From Byssochlamys sp. IMV 00236 (Eukaryota > Ascomycota > Eurotiomycetes > Eurotiales > Thermoascaceae): a DNA stretch of 64,000 nucleotides. The stretch's first letter is position 1. Each line of letters opens with the position of its first letter. Location: assembly GCA_001931875.2 (NCBI GenBank), contig MSJH02000698.1, positions 372,001 through 436,000 of the forward strand, read 5' to 3'. Both the position numbers and the translations under genes were made by a program. The notes under the pieces are model-generated. The model saw nothing but the letters and a program-made list of their open reading frames with translations. It did no database searches and had not been told where the DNA came from. This document shows, one piece after another, positions 11,195-20,541 of the stretch.

Positions 11195-12760
11195 TGACTA
11201 CACATGGTCGACATCGGCGCAACCGCTATATGGGAAAGCTGGAATGGGTATACAAAAGACGGCAAGGCAACGGGATCACATAGCCATTATCCTGTAAGTG
11301 CTATTGCCTCTTGGTTTCGAGAAGGCATAGGGGATATCTCACCATATGAACCAGGCTGCCGTGCCATCAAGGCCGCTCTTCATGTTGGCTGTGGTTTTAC
11401 TCACGCCAACACTTCTGTCGAGACTCTTGTTTGCGTTTGGGACAACCAGGTCTTCCTGGCACCTGCAGTGGTCGGTATCCTCAGGACAGTCTTCCTGGGC
11501 CCTTGGATTCAGATCTGGCCGTGCTTAGCAGCTACACTATAGTATACAGAGCAGCAATTGGTCCCATTAGGTTTCTTTAACCGGATCGAAAGGTATTGCC
11601 GGAGCGGTCCTCCTGGAATGGAGATGGGCCCTCAGATTCAGATGTGGCTCTGCTAGTATTCAAAGCGACGTTGTCACTTATACGGTCCACCTCATTTTTG
11701 GCCCGTTTTGCTGTAGCAGGTGTTTTAGCATATATAGACTCTCCACATACTCTCGGAAGGATAGTCTATACCATAATTGATACTTGCAAACGTCGATATC
11801 ATTATAGACTTCTTTACGGTATCGATGTCGCCGTTTGGGTTCCTAAGAGATTTCCCCTTTTCGCCTTCGAGAAATCTTTTATACAATCCATCTTCTCTTG
11901 ATTGCCAAGGAATATCTTTCCCAGTTACGTTGCCCATAGAGATATTTGCGAAGATCTCGCATTCGCATTTCTTTCTATTCAGATGCTAGACAAGAATGTG
12001 AATAGAATAAAGATAAAATAGCTTCATACTCGAATATCGTGAAACTGAGAATATTCCGTTGGTCCTCTGCGGTATCTCTCTTTCTACACTTGGGCTGTTC
12101 AGTCATCGTTTTGGGCAAAGATCTTTTTTTCGACGCAAAACCGAGATTGTGAACTTCGCGGGGAAATCATTCAAGTGAGTATAAGTATCCTGCTCATCGA
12201 CTATTCCTGCTACTAAACCATGGCGTACACGGAATGTCCTCTGCTGCCAACAACACGGTGTATCTGGAGGTTCTTATCCCACCGGGAACAACCGCTAGTT
12301 ACTGTTCACCAGGGTAACAGTGAGGTAAGTAGTGACCACAGTCGGCCCAGGAACGCGCTCGTTCTCATGGAAGCAATAATCGCAGCCCAGATAAGCGGAC
12401 AGTCGACCCTCTTCATATCCATATACATCCTCTTGTTGCCACCTGAAGCGACAATGCTTGACCTTGTCTACTTCTCTATCAACAATTGCCGACAACAACG
12501 CGACATCACGAGTAAGACACGAACCTCCTTGCATGATGGTGCTGCTTATAGGTAGGTATCGAAACGGGACAGTTCCATCGACTTCGTGCTCGGAAGACTA
12601 CGAGAACATGTAAGGCGGGTTTGTTCCGCGGACACTCCACAGCGAGAACCGTTCCATGGGAAGTCAGAACGGCAAGACAAGCGGGGGAATTTGCGGATAC
12701 AAGATCGATCGCGTCTACGGGTTGTATCTTGCGGGCCCGGGTATACTCCGTACAGTTTCT
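11195..12760 (+). pseudogene. Decayed GH78 alpha-L-rhamnosidase relic (C-terminal part)
   Basis: Fragments of the glycoside hydrolase 78 C-terminal region occur in order but in different frames. At 11204-11440 the read gives GATAIWESWNGYTKDG, then SHSHYPVSAIASWF, EPGCRAIKA and GCGFTHANTSVET. These match the family pattern GATTIWERW..., NHYA..VGEWL and GGGLTxAxxSxxS. At about 12234-12319 another frame reads NNTVYLEVLIPPGTTA, matching the xVxIPxNTTA strand. Around 12690-12760 there is a possible terminal beta-strand end (RLRVVSCGPGY...YSF). About 800 bp of unrelated sequence separates the first two blocks. Stops and frame changes show that no intact enzyme is made. The catalytic domain upstream is not recognisable. 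The call rests on recalled family motifs, not an alignment. Confidence 0.5.
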
Positions 12761-15278
12761 GTTCCGTCACCTCCTTGCGTGGATCGCTCCTTGGCTGCCA
12801 GCTTGATTGAATCTGATGGTCTGTTAATATGTATTCTTCTCAGTGGATACTGTGAATGACAGTCTTTGCCGTTGACACGAAAAAGAAGATCGCCAAGTCG
12901 GATGTCGATCGCATACAGGAAGTCGACACTAGCGAATTGATCAGTTCAAAGTGGTCCTAATCCTATGTGTCATGCGATACAGTGACTAACTAGTCAGTTA
13001 TGTGTCTTAGATGATCTACTTTGCATCGCGCAGGCTGACTAGCACGATGCTTCCTGGCTGCGTTTCCTGGACAGCAGACAGGCTGTACCTTGTATATGAG
13101 CTGAAACTCCAAAATAAACATCAGAATCCTTACCCGACAGCGCAACGTGCGCATCCATCCTGCATGGCCTCGGGGGAAAAGCAAGACGGCTTCAGCTCCG
13201 ATTGTCTAAGTGTTAATTACGACGTGCATGCGCAGCCGGCGGCATTGCTAGCTCGGTAACGGAAATTTGATACTCATTTATACCCAACCATGGATCGCAA
13301 TGTTGATTATTGACTTGGCTCGATCATCACCAGCCACACGATTATGGTACGGAGTAGATACTCCGTACACTGGATCGCCCCATGCACGGTGGATCTGCCG
13401 AGTCTCCGATGTGGCGGGAACGAGGCTTCTCGAAAAGGGACACAAGGTACGAGGAAATAATTCTACCATACGTACTCCGTACTCAGTCCCGGAATCCGGG
13501 TGGATTGTCAAGGTTCCACAACGGAAAAGAAGAAAGTGGCTGGGAGAGATCCATCGCGGTGGCTAGCTGGTGTACCATACAGAGTGTTCAACTATCGATT
13601 GCCTATTCGGGCGTATCCATGGTTCTATGTTCCGCGCGGACAGTCGCTGGCTAGTGGCAGCCTGTCCGACTTCAGCTCTGCTGGATGCTGGATCAGATTT
13701 GGAATCGAAGACATCACGGAGCTGAGCCCGTCAGTCAGCCTTATTATTGTCAGTCGCATGGAGTGACGACCCTTTAGTGGACATCAAGAACACTCCCGTA
13801 TAATTTGTTTTGGATAAATTAGAACAAGACATGCACAAGTTGAATTGGTCTCCATTCTCTACGAAGTAATACTTACTTCGTACGAAGTGCTTTTTCGGAA
13901 CCACAACTCCGGATCTTCCGGAGATTCAGACCCTTTTCCGGTTTCACCACGAATGATACATAGTACTACCTAGTGAGGCGTAATAATCTACAAAAAGAAA
14001 TTTCCCTTGGCATCAGGAGTAGTAAATGGGTCAATGTCTTGCATACGTTTTGTGCATCGTATTGTGTCTTGTATTGTACTGATGGAGAGGAGAACAAAAT
14101 AAAACAAAATAAAACAGAAATACTCAGAATCTGATACAGGGAGAAAAAAAAAAGAAAGAAAAAAAAAAAAAAGATCGACGCACTCTACCAATTCAGACAG
14201 TAGTTATGTGCTTCCCTTTTTGAGACTGTTTAGAAAACTCCCAATAGGCCGCCGTAACGACAGTTGGGTTCCCATGGAGATCTTCGCCTGCATAATTGGA
14301 ATCTTTCAGGAGTTCACAAAGTATCGGATCCATGCTCATACTTGATCTATTGACTATTGGACTGAAAGGTGACCATCTTGATTGTCTTTCTAGTCGCACG
14401 CTTACTCTCCAACATATAGGCACGAAAGAGCTCGTGGGATCTAGTCGTGACATTGTAGCGGTTAGACGCAACATGTCTGATACTGGAGTCAGAACTCGAA
14501 TTATCAACCAACAATCCAGATGACAGCAGTCGGCCACTCAATGCGACGACCAGCGGGCAGAAACTCGAGGGTCGTAAAGAATGTCGATGTCATCTCGAAA
14601 AATCAGCTCTTCGATCAATATTATTCCATCAATAGGTGCAGTCGTATAGAATTGGGGTCCGGTGATTCGCAATCTCTGATTGAGCATGCCAGACAACGCA
14701 GCTCGGTAATATAGTCAAGAAAGTCAAAGATTAAGTGATCCATCATCAAGCAGATCGTAGATAGATTCGCATTGTATAAAAGTGCGTTTCCCTACCACTT
14801 CTTTTGCGCTTGGAGAGATAAAGTGGAATTGTGTGTGTATAATTCGTTATGAATCCGTGGATCTACCTCTTCTCTCAGTCTTCTCTGCATATCGGAGACA
14901 GGATAATGTAACTAAATGGAATAGAGTATCAGAAAAAAGAAAATCGAACGACTTCCATAGTAACATGAGACAATGGCTGAACATACTCAGATGTAAAATG
15001 CCTTTCCTTATATGGGACTACATGGTCTGGTAGGATTGTACTCTTTGACTCTATCACCACGTGTGCGGTGGGACATCGGAAAATTTGCGGTATCGTATTA
15101 ATCGTAGGTGGTTCATTATCCTGCTGGAATGCTCGGTTTTTGCTTCTTTTTGAGAGCGATATGTCGACAGGCGTGGTTCTTGAGTAGTTTCTGGCGGGAG
15201 AGAAAGGTGGCATAATTAAGCTCAAAAGGTATCTTTAATCCAAAATAGAGATGTTGTATTTAAAATATATCGGAAAAT
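12761..15278. other. Gene-free spacer with dispersed 9-mers
   Basis: No intact gene. It contains the 9-mer TACGGAGTA (or its complement) at 13348, 13359 and 13473. The first two face each other two bases apart. TACGAAGTA/TACTTCGTA variants sit near 13862-13880. An A-rich tract lies at 14142-14172. Open frames here are short and overlapping on both strands, as expected by chance. Confidence 0.4.
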
Positions 15279-15675
15279 TTAAGGTGAGTCAGTCAGTGCT
15301 TCCTGTATCTGTTGGTTCAGTGCCTCTCTAAGGTCTATATCCTTAAATCTCGTTATCGTCAGCTCAGATACGTGTATAATGGTGTAGTCCATCAGCGTGT
15401 CTGGGTTTTGCTCGGGATGCATGCCCTCTTTATCGATCAGATGGTATGGATTGCTCCCGTGCTGCGCGAGCAAGACACGGTTTTATCCCACCATCCGTAT
15501 CCCATTTAAACCACCAGCTAGAGATATGGGGGCCATCGCGGAACCCATCTATAATGGGTTGTTGTCGCAGTTCTTGTGCAGTAGTTTTGGAACCGATTAT
15601 ATCAAGAATATCATCAAGAATCTCTTCACATGCACCTGGCTTTAGAGAACCTAGGGCTGTTTCACCCGCCAGCCT
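15279..15675 (-). pseudogene. Frameshifted gene relic, unknown family
   Basis: On the minus strand two adjoining frames read like protein. From about 15675 to 15483 the frame gives LGSLKPGACEEILDDILDII, then ISSWWFKWDTDGGIKPC. From 15473 to 15279 a different frame gives HGSNPYHLIDKEGMHPEQNP and ends in LREALNQQIQEALTDSP with a stop. The switch near 15475 implies a frameshift; an upstream stop at 15676-15678 could instead mark an intron acceptor (CTAG). I do not recognise the family. Confidence 0.35.
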
Positions 15676-17845
15676 CTAGACCTTATACCAGTCGTCTAAA
15701 AAGATTGTACACTTAGAGTCGCGATCAGGGTGTGAAAAAAGCGTTAGTCAGGTCGCAGAAAGAAGAAATGCTTGTCTTCGAATAGAGGGGCTCTTTCGCC
15801 GGCTATTATGGGCTAGTACAAATTATGAAGTTATACTAGGGACCTGCGGCGGAGCGCTATCCGCAATCACGTAACCGTATATCAAATTCGAATCCAGTAT
15901 ATAATGAAGTATAGAGGAAAGGGTCAGAGATGTCTTTTTATGCCCGAGGAGGAGGACAGATAAGAAAGCGGGGTAGGACAGGAATGAATACTCCCTTCCC
16001 ACTGTGAATCCGAAAGAATGTACGGACCGGGAGGACTTCACCATGTGAATGGGGGAGGAATAGGAAGAGGATACGATGAATAAATAGAGCCAGTTACCAA
16101 ATTACAGTACATTCCACCTCAAGATTCTGCAGTCATGGAAATGGAAATCTGGATTTCAAGTCACATGGCGCAGAATGACCGCAGCGGCGCTTGTTATTAT
16201 TCTTTCTGCAACGCGGAGGATTGGACATTCGTGATGGGCTGTGTAGACTAAGATATGGAGAATATCAGGCTCTCGAAAGCTACTGAGATGCTTCGAAGTT
16301 CGGAGACTGGCCAAGTTAAACACTGTCCGTGCGGAACGGAAGGTTGATCAGTTAGTTGATCATTATTCTCACGACTGGTTGGCGGATAGGTAGGTTCATC
16401 TCATATGATGATCTCGTGTCATCCCGCTTTCATGATTTCATGCTTATTTGCTTATTTCTCCGGAGTTCGCCCGGGTCGGGAGTATCTTGATTTCAAAAAT
16501 AGAAAATCAGGACGGGATAGACGGGGTGATAGAATAAGATAGATAGGTCATAGGTGAATCTGAACTGTGTAACTAGTACTTAGTGCACTGTGTACCCCGT
16601 ATGCTATCCAAGTAAAATCCCGCGTTAACTAACTAAAGAACGGGAGAGCTATCTAGGGCAAAGACACCCCCCCCTCTCTCTTCCGTTTCCCCTCCCCTCC
16701 ACGACAGAGCATGATCGTCGATTGCGCAACCGGCACCGTTCCCTGATCAACAGGTGGTCGTAACACAGGGTGAAACAACAGACTCCAACCGCTCTGACGT
16801 ACGAGGCGCCCCCATTTGTTCGTCGAGTGAGGAAAAGACGGTCGATCTGACGGCACATGGGCCATCTGGGGGAGATGGAGAGACGGCGCTGGAGGTTAGA
16901 CGAGACTAGAGGGGAGGGGAGTTAGTGTACTTCGTAGTCTAGTCTACTTCGTATTTGTCGTAGACTTGTACGTATCTAGTTAACTTAGATGGTCAATACG
17001 AATTATACGGATAAGGAAAGGGACTGGTTCACTTGCCGTTAGTCGACTACATAGCATCAAGTCAAGGAAGAGAGAGGAAAGGCTTGGATAATTATAGATA
17101 GAGTGTTACGAGTACTGTGCATTGATAGTACAAGGCCGCTCTACACTAATCTCTTTTGAGCCAGAGCTCGACTCGATTGGCTTAGGCAGAGAATCAATGA
17201 TATTTCCGTACTAGATATGTAGCCTGGGTTAAACAGCATGCGTTGCAGTCTGTGTTCGGACCTCGGACTCCGGAATACAGAGTGATGCCATGTAGTAACT
17301 AATTAAGAATCATTATGGAGAAATGTTAGGGAAATCATTACACAAGAAGGACTTTTTGCATAAGAAGTATTATTACTAGTTAGTTGCTGGTTGGAATAAT
17401 GCATATCCGTGTTGCGGGAGAGCCCCCAAGTCACGGATAGTCAGCATGAGCATGAAGATAGTTAACTTATCTTTTTATCGTTTTGGAATGTGGCAGCGAC
17501 GCCTCTGACGGGCCTGGAACCTCGGGGATGGCCGTGGGCGTTGAACTCAAAAGTCCATCCAGCGAGAAAACGCAGCCAGCCTCGTGTAATTAAGTTATCT
17601 ACCTCACCCCAGCATTTGTTGTCGATTTTTATTTTTATTTTCATTTTCATTTTATTTTTATTGTTATTGTTATTGTTATTGCGCTGCCTGGATAAAATGA
17701 AGATTAACTAATAATTAATCCCAAACTCGAAGCAGTCCCTGAAATCTTACGCCAAGAGTACAGGGCGGTAATAATATCGGGTTTAAATTAGTTTACGTGG
17801 ATACGGGCGAGTTAGTTAGTAGTGTTGCTGGTCTTATTATTATTA
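15676..17845. other. Gene-free spacer
   Basis: No gene supported. Two TACTTCGTA 9-mers lie near 16928 and 16944. An AT-rich tract occurs around 17620-17700 (repeated TTATTG/TTTTA). Confidence 0.4.
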
Positions 17846-18198
17846 GAGGATTTTAGCAGTCGCCCCACAGGGGACTACAACATAAGAATTCTGCGGGCAG
17901 AAAGTCTTAATTGGGATGTCACATGATTTTAAATACAGTAACCTAAATACAGTATAAATATTAGTAAGCAACAATTTCAAATAAGTGTTATTTGTGTGAT
18001 GTCGGGATGTGCCGCGCTTTACCTAATTGGGGCGAGTTGGACTTGAGCCAGGTGGCTCGTACTACGAGCCACCTGGATCGTAATACAAGACTAAAAAATA
18101 CGCTAATTAGACCGCCTACCTTTTATAATTGCTAAGGGTGTCTCAATGAGGAAAATCCCTTATGTTGTAGTCCCCCGTGGGGCTTTGCTAAAATCCTC
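17846..18198. mobile_element. 353-bp MITE-like element flanked by TA
   Basis: Terminal inverted repeats of about 40 bp: left 17846-17886 starts GAGGATTTTAGCA and ends GGGGACTACAACATAAG, and right 18159-18198 is its reverse complement with a few differences and one indel. A TA dinucleotide sits directly outside each end (17844-17845 and 18199-18200), consistent with a TA target-site duplication of the Tc1/mariner type, although the flanks are themselves TTA-rich. No coding capacity. Inside is a perfect 13-bp-arm hairpin (18048-18076). Likely non-autonomous. Confidence 0.7.
18048..18076. repeat. Internal hairpin of the MITE-like element
   Basis: The arms CCAGGTGGCTCGT (18048-18060) and its exact complement (18064-18076) are separated by three bases. 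They lie in the middle of the 353-bp inverted-repeat element. Confidence 0.75.
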
Positions 18199-19343
18199 TA
18201 TTATTAGACTCTTGTTCCTGACTAGAGACCTGACTAGTGATCTAGGCTGGTGAACGGTCGGCCATCGCGTTCTGTCCTTTTCCTCAGGCACCATCATTTC
18301 AGGATTGTAGGTTGTTCTTTTCTGTGTCAGGTTTTGTCATTTATTTCTTTTTTATTTTTATCTTTTCCTGCAGTGACGATGGGGAGATAAGGAAGCGAGA
18401 GAGAGAAAACGGGAAATAGAGATAAGAGAGAGAGTCTTGTTGCCCAGCTAGATGGATAGTTAGGTGAACCTTGAACGGGTCGGGGTGGCGCAGAGAGACG
18501 GATCTCTCCAGGGTTTGGCTCGTGCTGGGTTTATGGTACTATTACTAAGTTGATCTAGTTGGTAGTTAAGTACGGAGTAGTTGACTTCGCAGCCGGACAG
18601 AAAAGGGAGAGACAGACGAAATGAGGATTGTCCATTGACACGACGGGGGTCCTAGATATTCTCCGCTTTTGCTGGGGCCTTTTTGCTGAGGATTATTATT
18701 ATTATTAGTTCTCTAGTATTATTATTGTATTAACTATTCATTATTTCTTTCTTCTATGGTAATTATAGTATAGTTAGTACAGTACAGAAAAAAACACAGT
18801 GGATCTGTGTCTCTTTTCAGGTATGTTACTCGACTGCGGTGAGTCGTGTTTCAGGCCATTTCGAGTATCTATCTGTCGTGTTGTGTCGTGTGTCGTGTGT
18901 CGTGTGTCGTGTCTTATCTCTGGATTACGGGGTAGTCAATGGTATGGTATGGTACTATTACGAGTTCGAGTACGAACTGGACCCTAATGCATCCTAAGTT
19001 AGCTATCTACCCTTCCCCTGCGTAGAGTAGTCACGACAAGATAGGCGACATGCATCAAGGCTGCCTCCTCTACCATCCTCTCGAGTAGAAACATGTCGGT
19101 TGCTGTGACTCTCAACAGGACTCAGACTCAAACTGCCGACGAGAGAGCGAGAGCAGCGAGCAAAGCAGGCCGAGAGGGGGGGCGACCGTCGACGGAACTC
19201 CTGAGACAAGCGAGATTTCGATGAGCCAGCAGAGGATGTGATTGGCGGATCTGGACACGGCACTAGCGCACATGCAGCCTTGGCGCCGGTCAGGTGGATC
19301 GAAAAAGCGGGTCTTTGGGGGAAACAGAAGAAAGTTGAGAAGT

Positions 19344-19364
19344 TGAGAGAGAGAGAGAGAGAGA
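19344..19364. repeat. GA dinucleotide microsatellite
   Basis: An uninterrupted GA run upstream of the proline-rich protein gene. Confidence 0.8.
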
Positions 19365-19590
19365 CAGAGGGAAGAAAAGAAAAGAAGTAAAGAAGAAAAG
19401 AAATAAAAAGAAGAAGAACTGGAGATGGCGATGGAGATACTAGTTACTAGAGTAGATAGAGTAACTAAATACAGATGGAGAAGACGGAAAGGATAACTTA
19501 GTTGGTTATTAATATTACACGGCACACTCGCGGGTCATGACGTCCGGAGATCACAAAATGGCTGCTGCCTTCCCGCGTAATCCGCCTGCA

Positions 19591-19615
19591 GAGAGAGAGA
19601 GAGAGAGAGAGAGAG
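19591..19615. repeat. GA dinucleotide microsatellite
   Basis: A second uninterrupted GA run of about 12 units in the same upstream region. Confidence 0.85.
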
Positions 19616-20541
19616 GGTGAGAGAGAGATTAGGTAGGAAGAGAAAGTGAGCCAGATAGATAGCTTAGCAGCTGGTTATCATTCTGATTATGATGATTCCT
19701 GCACCCTAGTTAGTTATCCCTGCACCACGCCAGAACAAGAAAATAATACAACCCCCTAACAATAATAATAATAATTAAAAAATAACAATACTCTCTCTAC
19801 CATCTTCCTCACTGCCAATTAATCAATAAATTAATAAATCAACTAATTAAATAGTTGACTCTCTTCTAGCGACAAGCAAAAAGGCGAAAAAAGGAACGGC
19901 CTCCGCACCGCGTGGCCGCAGCCAATCAGCCTGTCCCCAGCCACCCAGCCCGGCTCCATCCTTTCCCTCCACCCTCAAAACAACCATCACTGCCTGCTCG
20001 CTCGCCTCCACGTCGTGTCCAGTTTCTTTATTCCTTCCAGCTTCATCTTTCTTCATCTTCTTTTCCCTCCTCCTCCAGCTATCCCCGCTGCTGCTGCTTT
20101 TTCTCCCTTCATCTCCCTCCTTCCTCGCCTCTTTGGCCCGTCTTCGTGGCCGTCCGCTCCTTACAGCTCCCTCCCGACTCCGACAACCGCCTTTTCCCGA
20201 CCGTCTTCCTCCCCCATCTCATCGCCTAACCGACCGTCCCTCTAGGATATAACGAACCACCCACGAGACGAGACAACTGCCAGATACGATCGGGAAGAAG
20301 AAGACGGTCATCAGGGTTGGGAAACAGCTCCCAGTGTCAAATGCCAGCAGTGAGAGATTAAAGGCCTCCAGCCAGAGTTGAACTTTCCCACGTCCGCCCG
20401 TCGGGAAGTTGCAGTGGTCTGGAGGCCTGGTGCGTCTGGATCCCTAGGAGGACGATTTACAAAAAAAAAAGAACAAAAGGAACAATAACGGTTGCCCAGC
20501 CGATCTCGAGACACCAACGCTCACGAACGAATATCGCTGCA

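Larger units (their letters stand above)
18199..20541. promoter_or_regulatory. Upstream region and 5' leader of the proline-rich protein gene
   Basis: No gene is supported. GA microsatellites lie at 19344-19364 and 19591-19615, with CGTGT-type repeats around 18880-18912 and a TACGGAGTA at 18571. From about 19960 to 20230 the plus strand is strongly pyrimidine-rich, typical of a strong fungal promoter or leader upstream of the long open frame that begins at 20542. Confidence 0.45.

Noticed and set aside
19112..19525. 137-codon Ser/Phe-rich frame on the minus strand
   Set aside because: It is the translation of GA-rich microsatellite DNA in the upstream region of the proline-rich gene.
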